Assembly (NCBI RefSeq): GCF_000376785.1
Contig: NZ_AQXX01000122.1
Span: 1-64,000, forward strand
Direction: 5' to 3'
Length of the DNA stretch: 64,000 nucleotides
DNA from: Hahella ganghwensis DSM 17046
GTDB lineage: Bacteria; Pseudomonadota; Gammaproteobacteria; Pseudomonadales; Oleiphilaceae
In this document: positions 33,536 to 42,828 of the stretch, piece after piece
How the letters are laid out: every line of letters begins with the position of its first letter
Numbering within the stretch: position 1 is the first letter of the stretch
Notes under the pieces: generated by a model
What the model saw: the letters and a program-made list of their open reading frames with translations, nothing else
Told to the model about the DNA's origin: nothing
Database searches by the model: none
Position numbers and translations under genes: made by a program

Positions 33536-34486
33536 TTAGGATTTCATGGAGCGATAGTATCTGAAAATTTCATTCAGCGAATATTGTGGCTTGAACCCGA
33601 AGGTGTTGTTAAACAAGCTACCATCAAGCACAACGGGATATTTGAAGTAATTGAGAAGATACGAAGGGAATGTTTTGAGCCGCAAGAGGCTGCTGATGGC
33701 CCTGGGAAGAACCGGCGGCACAGATAAAATGGGGACTTTGCGGCAGGCTGAGGAGGTCAAGGCATCCTGATAAGCCACCCAGTCATCGGTGGCGACGTTG
33801 TAAATACCGCCTTTGGTTTTAACAACGGTCAGTGCGATGGCATCTGCCATGTCATCTATGTGGATAAACTGCATCATGGGAGAGAATCCTGCCAACACGG
33901 GAGTATATTGACTCGACAGCAGTGTGGATATGGTGTTTTTCACCCCTGGGCCTACGATATTACAGGGGCGTAGTACGGTAATATTCAAGTCTGGATAGCG
34001 CCATAGATAGATGTTAGCCAGATTCTCAAGCTCCACGGAATCAATCAGGTCCATGGTCAGCTCAGCAGCTTTCAATGGCGCACTCTCGTCAATCAACGCA
34101 GGATTATAGGCGTTTGCACCATAGACATGATAAGTGGAGAGAACGATGACCTTACTAATTCCATACTTATGGCACAGGTCCAGAAGGCGATGGGAGCCGA
34201 TGACGTTGGAGTTGTAACGACGCATGCGGTTTTCTTCACTGGCGATCATTCTTCCCAGATGCACCACGGTTTTTATATCGTGTTTGCGGAAGATGTCTTC
34301 AAAACCGCGTTTGTTGACGTCAATTCGATAGCTGGCAATGTCATCGCTGAGATACACCTGCTCCCGGAAGTCTACAGCGATCACCTTGAATTGCTCGCGA
34401 AGACGCTTGATCACTTGCTGGGCAAGTGCGCCGGCAGCTCCTGTAATCATGATGGCTGGCTTGCTGGTATTTCTTTTGTTCGCCAT
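33536..34486 (-). CDS. NAD-dependent epimerase/dehydratase (extended SDR)
   Basis: This 316-residue protein has the NAD-binding motif MITGAAGALAQQVI, the conserved STYHVYGANAY segment (extended-SDR active-site tyrosine region) and VLRPCNIVGPG. It is likely a nucleotide-sugar epimerase/reductase, although some relatives act on lipids. It is the second gene of a two-gene unit, with its ATG overlapping the upstream stop by one base (TAATG). The partner is a PlsC-type acyltransferase, which points to a lipid or envelope context. Confidence 0.75.
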   Translation of the reverse strand: MANKRNTSKPAIMITGAAGALAQQVIKRLREQFKVIAVDFREQVYLSDDIASYRIDVNKRGFEDIFRKHDIKTVVHLGRMIASEENRMRRYNSNVIGSHRLLDLCHKYGISKVIVLSTYHVYGANAYNPALIDESAPLKAAELTMDLIDSVELENLANIYLWRYPDLNITVLRPCNIVGPGVKNTISTLLSSQYTPVLAGFSPMMQFIHIDDMADAIALTVVKTKGGIYNVATDDWVAYQDALTSSACRKVPILSVPPVLPRAISSLLRLKTFPSYLLNYFKYPVVLDGSLFNNTFGFKPQYSLNEIFRYYRSMKS

Positions 34487-35301
34487 TAAAAAAGACCTTC
34501 TCTTTCCTGCAGACCTTTATCAATCAGTTTGCTGATTTCCGCTTTTACAGAATCCACTCTTCGGGTGACTTCTTCCTCAGAACACTCCTTCTGGTCGAAT
34601 TGCATAGGTTCGCCAAAGTTCAGTATCACTTTGGCTGGCAATATCAGAGGAAGGGCGACAGGAACGTAAGGAATTCCCAGCATCCGAGCGAGTGGAGCAA
34701 TGTTGGCGATGGCAGGAATGGTTTCTTCACACCCGACAACACCTACTGGCACAATCGGCGCGTTGTGTTGCATCGATAGATACATGAAGCCGTTCCCGAA
34801 ACGTTTGAGCTGGTATCGTTCGCGATAAAGCTTGCCGGATCCTCTGATTCCTTCAGGAAAGACGATGACCGCTTCATTGCGGGATAACATTTTGGAGCAG
34901 TTCACCGGGTCACCGAGTACGCCGCCCATTTGATTGAGAAGATTGCCCAGGTAGGGGACGGTGGGGAAGAAGCGTTCAATCATTGCACGAGGCAATCGGG
35001 GGTGGGGCTGACGTGTTGCGAGGGCGTAAGCAATCAGGGTTCCGTCGATTGGGAGCTGCCCAGAGTGATTGCCTGTCAGTAGTACCGGCCCGTCAGCTGG
35101 AACATTTTCAATACCTCGAACTTCCACCCTGAAATATTTCTCAAATATAGGCTTGAACAGGGCCACGGCAATTTTGTTGGTGTCGACATTAAACCCCCAT
35201 GGGTCATAACCCAGTGATCCGACTGGCTTTTCGATTGCATCCAGCTGAGCATCAAGATCTCCGGGGACAAGCACTCGCTTAAGGAGGGAACGCACTTTCA
35301 T
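34486..35301 (-). CDS. PlsC-type lysophospholipid acyltransferase family protein
   Basis: This 271-residue protein has the PlsC acyltransferase signature with the catalytic-type motif GNHSGQLPIDG (HX6D-like variant rather than HX4D), followed by FPEGIRGSG (motif III). It should transfer an acyl group from acyl-CoA or acyl-ACP to a lipid acceptor. It lies upstream of and overlaps the SDR gene, so the two probably work together on a lipid. A leader region with a terminator stands about 180 bases upstream. Confidence 0.75.
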   Translation of the reverse strand: MKVRSLLKRVLVPGDLDAQLDAIEKPVGSLGYDPWGFNVDTNKIAVALFKPIFEKYFRVEVRGIENVPADGPVLLTGNHSGQLPIDGTLIAYALATRQPHPRLPRAMIERFFPTVPYLGNLLNQMGGVLGDPVNCSKMLSRNEAVIVFPEGIRGSGKLYRERYQLKRFGNGFMYLSMQHNAPIVPVGVVGCEETIPAIANIAPLARMLGIPYVPVALPLILPAKVILNFGEPMQFDQKECSEEEVTRRVDSVKAEISKLIDKGLQEREGLF

Positions 35302-35394
35302 GTGATTTTATCCTTGGGTAAATAGACCCTAGAACGGCGACGGTTTATTTGGGCGTTATATCTGACCAGCAGTCATTGATTATACTGACGTCAT

Positions 35395-35538
35395 TTAAGC
35401 AATTGGAAGGTCTCTAGGGTGGACTAGGGTGAGAATTTTGATCCACTCATCGAAAATGTGGGATTGATGTTCCTGAATGGTCATAAAAAAACCCGGACCT
35501 AGGGGAGGTTCCGGGTTAGAGGTGTGAGTAGTATCCAT
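35395..35538 (-). CDS. Short leader-like reading frame containing a terminator
   Basis: This is a 47-codon frame (MDTTHTSNPEPP onwards) with a strong ribosome-binding site (AGGAAG, six bases before ATG). After eight codons its sequence runs into the stem of the terminator at 35484-35517, so NPEPPLGPGFF is encoded by the hairpin itself. That arrangement is the one used by leader-peptide attenuators. It has no recognised family. It may be a regulatory leader for the acyltransferase-SDR unit, or an independent short transcript. Confidence 0.4.
   Translation of the reverse strand: MDTTHTSNPEPPLGPGFFMTIQEHQSHIFDEWIKILTLVHPRDLPIA
35484..35517 (-). terminator. Intrinsic terminator (possible attenuator)
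   Basis: On the minus strand AACCCGG pairs with CCGGGTT, extended by an inner four-bp stem and one bulge, followed by six T residues. It lies 210 bases downstream of the YiiX-like gene and 180 bases upstream of the acyltransferase gene. It could end the former, or attenuate the latter. Confidence 0.8.
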
Positions 35539-35722
35539 GAAAGACTTCCTACATGACTGCACTGGGTTTGCCAGAACAGTCACCCTTAAGTATTGACGCT
35601 TTGCAGGCAATTACAAATCAAAATGCTCACTTTTTAATCATATTTTATTCTAACGATATGTCGTTAAGATCCAGAACTTATAAGTGGGTGAAGGCATATA
35701 TTAAGTTGTTCCTGGTGAGCCA

Positions 35723-36577
35723 TTATTCGAATCGGTCGTGAGGAACGGGGGCGTCATCAAGATAGTACCCATGTTCTTCAGATGTCAGCCGTGCATTTCC
35801 CTTCCAGGGAAGCAGGCGATAACGGGTATTACTGTGGGAAAAGTCCACAAAGGGATATTTGATGATGTCAAAGTAAGGAGAATAATCAAAATCACTCGGA
35901 GTGCACAGCTTGGGGTTTCTGCGGAAAAGTTTTAAACCCTCTTCGGAAGTTTTCTTCACCAGAGGGAGAATTGGATACTGTATTGAGCCGAAGGCTTCGG
36001 CAATCATCGTAGAGCAGACAGTTTCCGTCTGCTTGCCAGGATGGGTTTTAAACAATGATGAACGCCAGCGTCTCGGTAAAATTGACCAGGGCATCAGAAA
36101 ACGGAAAAGATCGAGAATCTGCCTGACATTGTAGTTGGAGCCTAGCTGTCTTACGGCAAAGCCGATGACACTTTGCGAATCCTGGAAAGTCAGCTCCCTT
36201 GGTCGACAGATTCTGACATGGTCTCTGTCATAGGTGGACAGGGGCCGAATAATGGTGCCGAGTCCGAGTTCGCTCTCAATGATCAGTTGCGTGTCCGGCT
36301 GGCCATCGAAAAAAGCCTGGATGCGTTTGCGGGTGAACGGGCTCTCGATTTCATGAATCCTGCCAAGATAAAGTGCGGCATGTGACCATCGGCTCTGTGT
36401 GACCAGTTTGATGACATCGCTGACTCTCGTGCGGCCTTCCACCAGAATGACATCGCACGGACGGATCTCATGCCTGAGTCGGTCAAAATTACTTAATGGA
36501 ACCTCTGTGGCGGACTTTTCCCTGGTCAACCATCGGGTGAGAACTTCAGCGATTCGCTCTTTCGGTCGGCCTGTCAT
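35723..36577 (-). CDS. YiiX/YebB-like permuted papain-fold protein
   Basis: This 284-residue soluble protein shows the circularly permuted NlpC/P60 (papain-like) motif: the histidine in SRWSHAALYLG comes first, and the cysteine in TVCSTMIAEAF comes later. The family (PF05708) is linked with cysteine peptidase or acyl-hydrolase activity on peptidoglycan-like or lipid substrates. No signal peptide is seen, so it is probably cytoplasmic. It stands alone, followed by the terminator region. Confidence 0.75.
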   Translation of the reverse strand: MTGRPKERIAEVLTRWLTREKSATEVPLSNFDRLRHEIRPCDVILVEGRTRVSDVIKLVTQSRWSHAALYLGRIHEIESPFTRKRIQAFFDGQPDTQLIIESELGLGTIIRPLSTYDRDHVRICRPRELTFQDSQSVIGFAVRQLGSNYNVRQILDLFRFLMPWSILPRRWRSSLFKTHPGKQTETVCSTMIAEAFGSIQYPILPLVKKTSEEGLKLFRRNPKLCTPSDFDYSPYFDIIKYPFVDFSHSNTRYRLLPWKGNARLTSEEHGYYLDDAPVPHDRFE

Positions 36578-36713
36578 AGAGGTCTAGTTAGATGTCTCCA
36601 ATGCAACTATTATAATTGTGGTCCAAAAACACGGGTTCGACCAATATCGGTTGAGCTTTACAGCTTTGGCCGCCAGAATAACTCCCATGATATAGCACAA
36701 CTGAGAAGACTCA

Positions 36714-37121
36714 ATGACTGACGACAAGCAAAACTCCAAAATGGTATCCCAAAAAATCAAGGAATCTGCCAGACAGATCTGGTTGGCAGGTCTGGGAGCC
36801 TATAACAAAGCCGAAGAGGATGCCGGTAAGGTGTTTGACAAGCTTGTCCAGGAAGGTGAGGAGTTGGAAAAAAAGACCAGAGGCGTGTTTGAAAAACAGG
36901 TTAAAGCTGTCGAGGGAAGAGTTGAAGAGGTTAAAGATAGGGCTAACACTACCTGGGACAAGCTGGAAACAGTATTTGATCAACGTGTATCGCGAGCGCT
37001 ACACCGCTTGGGAGTTCCTACCTACAGTGAATTTCAGCAGTTAAGAAAAGAAGTGGATGAGCTGAAACAGAAGCTGGCCGACAAGGAAAAACCGAAGAGA
37101 ACAAGAAAGAAAGCAGATTGA
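36714..37121 (+). CDS. Polyhydroxyalkanoate granule-associated protein (phasin)
   Basis: This 135-residue protein is a phasin-type amphipathic helical protein (SARQIWLAGLGAYNKAEEDAGKVF, then a coiled region with many Lys/Glu). The C-terminus is lysine-rich (KPKRTRKKAD), as in PhaF/PhaI of pseudomonads. It coats PHA granules and may control their size. No PHA synthase gene is in the window; it is next to a convergent TetR gene that is probably its regulator. Confidence 0.9.
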   Translation: MTDDKQNSKMVSQKIKESARQIWLAGLGAYNKAEEDAGKVFDKLVQEGEELEKKTRGVFEKQVKAVEGRVEEVKDRANTTWDKLETVFDQRVSRALHRLGVPTYSEFQQLRKEVDELKQKLADKEKPKRTRKKAD

Positions 37122-37135
37122 TCCAGCCTCAGAGA

Positions 37136-37756
37136 CTAACTGAGATATTCCCTACTCATCGTCAGAAGATCCTGTCTTTCTTCCTCCCGAAGGAAAGGGG
37201 CTACCAGAGACATGACTTGGTGGATGCCTCGGGCGAGGTCAATCTGATGTTCGCCTGACCCATTTCTGATAATGTCGAAGCTAGACCAGTAGGTGGCTGT
37301 GAGAACGATGTTCTGGCACAGTGAATCCAGCTCATCATCGGTCGCAATCAGGATGCTCTGACTTCTCAAGCTGCTGCAGATTTTGTGCGAGGCTTCGATC
37401 TTCTTCTGCAGAATTTTTTTGAATTTTGTCCTGATTTTCTCATATCTTTGCAGAATATTGACCAGATCTTTGTATAGGAACTGGTATTCTGAAATGCACT
37501 CAAAAATAAGATGGAGAAACAGCCAGTGGTCTTCGAGGCTGATCTCGATATCCGGGACATCGAGAAGGTGCATGATCTGGCCTTCATAGCGATTGAACAG
37601 CTCGTTCAGAATTTCGGTTTTGTTTTTGTAGTGGTAGTAAAGGTTTCCGGGACTGATATCCAGTTCATCAGCAATTTGAAGCGTCGTGACGTTCGGCTCA
37701 CCATACCGGTTAAACAATTCCAGACTGACAAGTACAATCCTTTCCTTTGTTTTCAT
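37136..37756 (-). CDS. TetR-family regulator, PhaD-like
   Basis: This protein of about 206 residues has an N-terminal helix-turn-helix (LQIADELDISPGNLYYHYKNKTEILNELF) of the TetR family and a helical ligand-binding C-terminal half. The opening MKTKERIVLVSLELFNRYGEPNVT resembles the PhaD group, which controls PHA-granule genes. The ATG at 37756 is preferred over the one at 37774. It is convergent with the phasin gene. Confidence 0.8.
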   Translation of the reverse strand: MKTKERIVLVSLELFNRYGEPNVTTLQIADELDISPGNLYYHYKNKTEILNELFNRYEGQIMHLLDVPDIEISLEDHWLFLHLIFECISEYQFLYKDLVNILQRYEKIRTKFKKILQKKIEASHKICSSLRSQSILIATDDELDSLCQNIVLTATYWSSFDIIRNGSGEHQIDLARGIHQVMSLVAPFLREEERQDLLTMSREYLS

Positions 37757-37809
37757 GTCTAATCGTATCCGCAAGTCGTCATGCTTAACTTCATACTGCC
37801 ATTATTCAT

Positions 37810-37928
37810 CCGGCAGACAAATAACTTCCTGTTATCTGTCTGGGTTTACCGCCATGTGAAGGGAAGACAGTTATCTGTTGGAGCCGGGGGGATGCCAGCA
37901 CGGTAACCTTAAAATATCTGTCTGCCGG
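37810..37928. repeat. Inverted repeat between the TetR and xthA genes
   Basis: CCGGCAGACA at 37810-37819 and its complement TGTCTGCCGG at 37919-37928 are about 100 bases apart, and the match extends imperfectly by several bases. Between them there is also a repeated segment (GTTATCTGT twice, at 37831 and 37870). No family or target duplication is recognised; it may be a small transposon-like remnant or a regulator target. Confidence 0.45.
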
Positions 37929-37940
37929 GGAAGATTCAAT

Positions 37941-38750
37941 TTATAGTGCAAAGTCTGCCCAGATCGGTGCATGATCCGAAGGTTTTTCCATGCCTCGGAT
38001 ATCATAGCTGATGCCCGCTGCTGTGCAGGCACTACTGAGTGGGCTGGTCGCCAGTATCAGGTCAATTCTGAGGCCTCGTTTGGGGTCGGCTTCGAAGCCC
38101 CTGCTACGATAATCAAACCAACTGAAGCGGGAAGTATCATCCGGAAAATGCTTGCGGTAGGTATCTTCGAGCCCCCATCCAAGTAATTTGTTCAGCCACT
38201 CCCGCTCTTCCGGTAGGAAGCTGCATTTTCCTGTCCGGAGCCAGCGTTTGCGGTTTTCCTCTCCGATACCGATGTCTATATCCTGGTGAGAGATGTTGAC
38301 ATCCCCCATCACAATGATGGACTGGTCCGGGGATTTTTCCTGGAGATACCTTAAAGTGTCTGCGTAAAGTTGTTCTTTATTGGGAAATTTTTCAGGATGG
38401 CTACGATTCTCACCTTGTGGAAAGTAGCCGTTACAAACCGTGACCACCTGGTCCCCAACTTGATATTCGCCTGTTATCCACCGTTTTTGCGATTTCTTGG
38501 TATCTGTTGAAAAGCCTTTCTCAATCTTGATAGCCGGAGTTTTACTCAGTAGGGCGACACCGTAATGGCCTTTCTGGCCATGAAACTGCACGTGATAACC
38601 CATTTCTCGGATCGTCTCCTCAGGGAACAAAGCATCTTCCACTTTGGTTTCCTGCAAACCGATGATGTCGGGCTGGTATTGGGAAATCAGTGCTTCAAGC
38701 TGGTGCAAACGGGCTCGGATACCATTTACGTTAAATGATACAACCTTCAT
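37941..38750 (-). CDS. xthA: Exodeoxyribonuclease III
   Basis: This enzyme of about 269 residues is an AP endonuclease/3'-exonuclease of base-excision repair. The family motifs are clear: [14 protein letters not shown] start, [10 protein letters not shown] (metal-binding glutamate), IVMGDVNIS (metal ligands) and [10 protein letters not shown] at the C-terminus. The ATG at 38748-38750 is chosen because it gives the canonical XthA start; an in-frame start at 38843 would add 31 non-conserved residues. It is divergent from the DUF523/DUF1722 gene. Confidence 0.95.
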   Translation of the reverse strand: MKVVSFNVNGIRARLHQLEALISQYQPDIIGLQETKVEDALFPEETIREMGYHVQFHGQKGHYGVALLSKTPAIKIEKGFSTDTKKSQKRWITGEYQVGDQVVTVCNGYFPQGENRSHPEKFPNKEQLYADTLRYLQEKSPDQSIIVMGDVNISHQDIDIGIGEENRKRWLRTGKCSFLPEEREWLNKLLGWGLEDTYRKHFPDDTSRFSWFDYRSRGFEADPKRGLRIDLILATSPLSSACTAAGISYDIRGMEKPSDHAPIWADFAL

Positions 38751-38889
38751 AGTGATCCTTTTGTCGGGAATGGATGGCCGGTGTCTTTCATAACGAGAAA
38801 TTTCAGGGCCAAGAAAAGCATAAACCGAAGTTCGACTCAACACGTAAAAATGAATTAATTGTCTGACGTCATAATCTGGAAAGAATGAA

Positions 38890-39846
38890 ATGCATGACCA
38901 AAAACGCCCGCTAGTTGCTTTAAGTGCTTGTCTAAAAGGGGAAAAAGTACGCTTTGACGGTAGCCATAAGAACTCTGTCTACATCAGGGAGCAATTGGGT
39001 GAAGTCATGGACTTCAGGCCAATTTGCCCTGAAGTGGGCATTGGGCTTGGCGTTCCCCGGCAACCGATTCGGCTGGTGGCTACCGATAATGGTGTTGCTG
39101 CCGTAGGTTCACGTGATTCCAAGCTTGAGGTGACTGCAGAATTAAAACGTTTTGCGGAAGAGCAGATTCCCGGGTTAAGGGAGGTGGATGGCTATATATT
39201 TATGCAGAAGTCGCCTAGCTGTGGGGCTTTCAGGGTCAAGGTCTACAATCAGGAGGGTAATCAGATTGTGTCTTCTCAGGCCGGGATCTATGCCGAAGCC
39301 ATTCAACGTGAATTGCCCGAGCTCCCTGTAGAGGAGGCGGGAAGATTGTCAGATCCGGTTTTGCTGGAAAATTTTGTAACCCGGGTATTCTGTCATATGG
39401 AATGGCGTACCAGGGTTGAGGAATGCCCTTCAATTGCCGCGCTAATGCACTTTCACACGAGACATAAAATGCTGCTAAAGGTGTATGCACCATCCAGGCT
39501 TGCTGAACTGGGTAATATCGTTGCATCTGCCCGGCATAATTCTCTAGATCATTCGCTGAAGCGATACAAACAACTTTTCATGTCTGTTCTAACGAAGCGT
39601 GCCAAAAGGAAAAACCATGCCCATGCTCTTCAGGAGTTGGCCAGGGAGGCTTCGAAACATATGAACAACACTCAAAGACAGGAGTGGGAAAACCTGATGC
39701 AGCAATATCGCCAGGGGGTGGTGCCTCTGATTGTTCCTCTGACACTTTTGAATCACTATCTTCTTGAAAACGGCAATGATTACATTTCCCGCCAGGTTTA
39801 CTTGAATCCACATCCCTATCAGTTGGGGCTGAGGAACCAGATCTGA
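38890..39846 (+). CDS. DUF523-DUF1722 fusion protein (YbgA-like)
   Basis: The 318-residue protein has an N-terminal DUF523 domain with [29 protein letters not shown] and [12 protein letters not shown], three cysteines possibly binding a metal or cluster. The C-terminal DUF1722 (YbgA) domain contains [18 protein letters not shown]. The fusion is common in gammaproteobacteria and often appears beside photolyase or DNA repair genes; here the neighbour is xthA. Function is not established. Confidence 0.9.
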   Translation: MHDQKRPLVALSACLKGEKVRFDGSHKNSVYIREQLGEVMDFRPICPEVGIGLGVPRQPIRLVATDNGVAAVGSRDSKLEVTAELKRFAEEQIPGLREVDGYIFMQKSPSCGAFRVKVYNQEGNQIVSSQAGIYAEAIQRELPELPVEEAGRLSDPVLLENFVTRVFCHMEWRTRVEECPSIAALMHFHTRHKMLLKVYAPSRLAELGNIVASARHNSLDHSLKRYKQLFMSVLTKRAKRKNHAHALQELAREASKHMNNTQRQEWENLMQQYRQGVVPLIVPLTLLNHYLLENGNDYISRQVYLNPHPYQLGLRNQI

Positions 39847-39872
39847 TAGGGAGGCACTTTGTAGAGCTGTTC

Positions 39873-41327
39873 TCAAGAAGTTTCAACGCGCGGGTCACGA
39901 TAGAAATGCACGATGCGGGTGTCGGCGAATTTCTGGAAAAAGCTGCTTTCTTCGCTAATGAGTGAATAGTAGATCTGGGGAGATTGTTCGCTCAAAGGTT
40001 TTTTGTTAAGTACCTTAATTTTGTCGTAATCCTCTCGAATTTTGGAAAAACGGGCGTTTAGTTCGCAACAAACAATGTTATTCGGGTCAATATTGTTGAA
40101 TGATGCCACTTTCCGCACTTTCTCAAGTAGAAACTCCGGATCGACATTTTCAATGCTGTGAAGGTGCTCCAGTCGTCTGCGATCCATCATCATGGCAGAA
40201 AAGCTGTGATGATCTTTTTGTGCCCGGACTCTGAATTGTTCCCAGAAATAGTTGTCAGTCAGATACCGGAAAGAGTTGATATTGCTCAGGCAGTCGTCGA
40301 TGTATTCGTAGACTTCTGGCTGTGCCAGTACCTCCTCGATGGCTTGCCGTAGAATCCAGTCGAACCCTATCGACGTTTTGTGCCCGTAGACCTTGCGGTA
40401 CATCTGGTGCCGTGAATAGACAAAATCCTCCAGAGATCCCAGTCCTTTGGCCGTGATGGCCAGCCCCATCCAGTCAGAGGCTGGATCCCAGCCGATGTGG
40501 AGGTTCTTAAGCAAGTGGTCCAGGTTAAATCCGCCAATGGTGACAGATGAGTGGAAACCGTCTCTGAGCATATAGTCAGCCCGGTCCGCATCAATTTCCC
40601 CTGAGACGATCAAGGAAAAAACATTGCGCAGATGGTAGGGCGCGTTGGCTGGAGGGTTGGTGGATCCTGTGACAAGTTCCCATAATGCAAAAGCATGTTC
40701 TGAAAACCGGTCGCTGAGCACCACGGAAGTTGTTTCCATCAGAGCTATCACATCTCTGGCTTCAATACCTGTCATTCCGGTTATACGCGGACCCAGGATC
40801 TCGTAGGCGCATCTTACAGAGAAGTGCTCGTGTTCGAGCTTTTGGGGCGGGCTGGGGTATAGTTGAGCGGCATCGATGCCTGCCCATAGTGATTGAAAGC
40901 GTCCAGGTTTATCCAGCAGTTTTCCGATGCTGGACACCTGCGAGAACTGGTGCGAAAAGCTGCTGTGGCCGCAATCGTGCAAAAGGCAGGCAAGTCGGAT
41001 CAGCTGGTTGAAGTAATTAATACTGACGAGCTGGCGCTCCGTAAGAGAGCCTTCCTCTTTACGGAATCGCCTCAGGCAGGATTCTATCAGGCCCCGATAC
41101 ATCCTGTGCCCCACATGCATGGTGCCAATACTGTGAAGAAATCGGGAATGTGTCGCACCAGGAAAGACAAAAGAGAGTATGTCATTCTGGCAGATGTAGC
41201 GAAGCCGCTGAAACAATGGGTGATCAAGTACCGCGACCTCGTGCCTGAACAGCGATATGCCACCATGGACCGGGTCCATGATCAGTCTGTCCCGTACACC
41301 CAATAAATCGTAAATCGTGTTGTCCAT
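39873..41327 (-). CDS. HD-domain phosphohydrolase (dGTPase/SAMHD1-like)
   Basis: This is a 484-residue protein with the HD motif (LACLLHDCGHSSFSHQFS) and a preceding histidine (HSIGTMHVGHRM), as in dNTP triphosphohydrolase-like enzymes of the SAMHD1/YdhJ group. The ISGEIDADRADYMLRDGF segment carries another metal ligand set. It likely hydrolyses a nucleotide; the substrate cannot be fixed. It is convergent with the DUF523 gene. Confidence 0.8.
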   Translation of the reverse strand: MDNTIYDLLGVRDRLIMDPVHGGISLFRHEVAVLDHPLFQRLRYICQNDILSFVFPGATHSRFLHSIGTMHVGHRMYRGLIESCLRRFRKEEGSLTERQLVSINYFNQLIRLACLLHDCGHSSFSHQFSQVSSIGKLLDKPGRFQSLWAGIDAAQLYPSPPQKLEHEHFSVRCAYEILGPRITGMTGIEARDVIALMETTSVVLSDRFSEHAFALWELVTGSTNPPANAPYHLRNVFSLIVSGEIDADRADYMLRDGFHSSVTIGGFNLDHLLKNLHIGWDPASDWMGLAITAKGLGSLEDFVYSRHQMYRKVYGHKTSIGFDWILRQAIEEVLAQPEVYEYIDDCLSNINSFRYLTDNYFWEQFRVRAQKDHHSFSAMMMDRRRLEHLHSIENVDPEFLLEKVRKVASFNNIDPNNIVCCELNARFSKIREDYDKIKVLNKKPLSEQSPQIYYSLISEESSFFQKFADTRIVHFYRDPRVETS

Positions 41328-41646
41328 AAGATTAACGCTTGAATAGTAGAAGTGCGTATAAAATAAGAATTACCCAGTTAGTATGATAATTCTAATTTTT
41401 GTCATTATGTTGCATTTGAATGTTGCAGGTCGACTGATTCTCCGCTAAAAACAAGTATATAAACCTTTGTTTTTTAATATTCCAGTTGTTGATGCCACGC
41501 GGACGGAAGTTGGGATTGGTTAAGTGGTAAAGAGTTTTCAAACTTTTTTCCCGAACATGAAGCGACCTGACTGTATATTGAGCATAATACTGACAAAATT
41601 CGTGGCTTAGACACAATAACAATCAGGAAATATCGGCAAATAAACT
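41328..41646. other. AT-rich divergent intergenic region
   Basis: About 320 bases between the HD-domain gene and the SpoIIE-type gene. It must contain promoters for both, but I see no operator, RNA gene or repeat. A 76-codon minus-strand frame in it looks spurious. Confidence 0.4.
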
Positions 41647-42825
41647 ATGGCCGACCTTGAGGAAACACTCATAATTATCGATGCTGATGCAGAATCAGCT
41701 CGACATCTCAAAGAGCACCTGGACTCTCAGGGGTTTTATGTAGAAATTTTCAGCTCACTGGCTGATTTTACGCCCAAACTGGACGAATTATCGCCTGATC
41801 TGGTGATTGGCGACCTACCTACGTCTGAATTATCTGCGGTGACCCGCATGGTTGCGCCTTTGCGGCCTCGTCCTCCTCTGATTGTTATCAGTCAGGATGT
41901 CAGTTCCGGGCATATTCTATCTGCATTGCGAGCCGGAGCGGCTGGGTTTGTTGCCAAACCCATGGTGGATACCATCGAAATTGACCACTCGATTTCCCGT
42001 CTGATGGAGAGGGTCAGACTGTCCAGAGAAAATCAGCAGTATCGTCTGGATCTGGAGCAGGCCAACAAGAGCCTGAAAGCCGGTCTAGAAGAACTTCAGG
42101 CCGACCATAAGGCGGGTCGGCAAATCCAGATGAAAATGTTACCCGAGCATAATCTTGAGTTCGATAACATCTCCTTCGATCACTGCATTAAGCCATCCCT
42201 CTACCTGAGTGGTGATTTTTTCGACTATTTTCCCGTCAGTGATACTCAAGTTGCTTTCTATTTTGCCGATGTCTCCGGCCATGGGGCATCTTCTGCTTTT
42301 GTAACGGTCTTGCTGAAGAATCTCGCGAATCGACTGCAAAGGAATCTGAGGCGTCACTCAAGTGATGATGTGTTGCATCCCGATCGGTTTCTGAGCAGGG
42401 TGAATACCGAAATTCTTGAGACGGATATGGGCAAGCACCTGACCATGTTTGCAGGCATTATCGATACTGAATACCGTGTTCTGACCTATTCGGTGGGGGC
42501 GCACTTTCCGATGCCGATACTCTCAGTGAATGGCCATAGTCGTTATCTTGAAGGTAAAGGGCCGCCGGTGGGACTTTTTGAAGATCCTAAGTTTCCTGTA
42601 TACGAGGAGGATCTTGCTCCGGGATTTTCACTGGTAATCTGCTCTGATGGCTTGCTTGAAGTAATAAATGCCAAATCGCTAGCAGAAAAAGAGGAGAGGC
42701 TTCTTGAAACCGTACAATCTGCGAGTCACACTATAGCAAGTTTAGAAAAAGCATTCAGGTTGGATTGGGTAACCGAACTTCCTGATGATATAGCTATAGT
42801 GTCCATACTGGAATCAGCGGTGTAA
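41647..42825 (+). CDS. Response regulator with PP2C-type (SpoIIE) phosphatase output
   Basis: The 392-residue protein has an N-terminal receiver (acidic pocket IIDADAES, phospho-acceptor in DLVIGDLP) and a coiled linker (about residues 125-160). It ends in a PPM/SpoIIE phosphatase domain with SGDFFDYF, FADVSGHGASSA, ICSDGLLE and DDIAIVSI, which supply the metal aspartates. Such proteins control partner-switching by dephosphorylating an anti-anti-sigma factor. Its downstream neighbour is a STAS protein, so the pair makes a switch module. The sigma factor or target it controls is not in the window. Confidence 0.88.
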   Translation: MADLEETLIIIDADAESARHLKEHLDSQGFYVEIFSSLADFTPKLDELSPDLVIGDLPTSELSAVTRMVAPLRPRPPLIVISQDVSSGHILSALRAGAAGFVAKPMVDTIEIDHSISRLMERVRLSRENQQYRLDLEQANKSLKAGLEELQADHKAGRQIQMKMLPEHNLEFDNISFDHCIKPSLYLSGDFFDYFPVSDTQVAFYFADVSGHGASSAFVTVLLKNLANRLQRNLRRHSSDDVLHPDRFLSRVNTEILETDMGKHLTMFAGIIDTEYRVLTYSVGAHFPMPILSVNGHSRYLEGKGPPVGLFEDPKFPVYEEDLAPGFSLVICSDGLLEVINAKSLAEKEERLLETVQSASHTIASLEKAFRLDWVTELPDDIAIVSILESAV

Positions 42826-42828
42826 TTG

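Larger units (their letters stand above)
35302..35722. other. Intergenic region with leader and terminator
   Basis: Besides the leader frame and terminator described separately, the minus strand has TATAAT about 80 bases upstream of the acyltransferase ATG, preceded by a weak -35. This suggests a promoter placed after the terminator. No operator was recognised. Confidence 0.4.

Noticed and set aside
41392-41622. 76-codon minus-strand frame in the intergenic region before the SpoIIE-type gene
   Set aside because: AT-rich and low-complexity without family; likely spurious.
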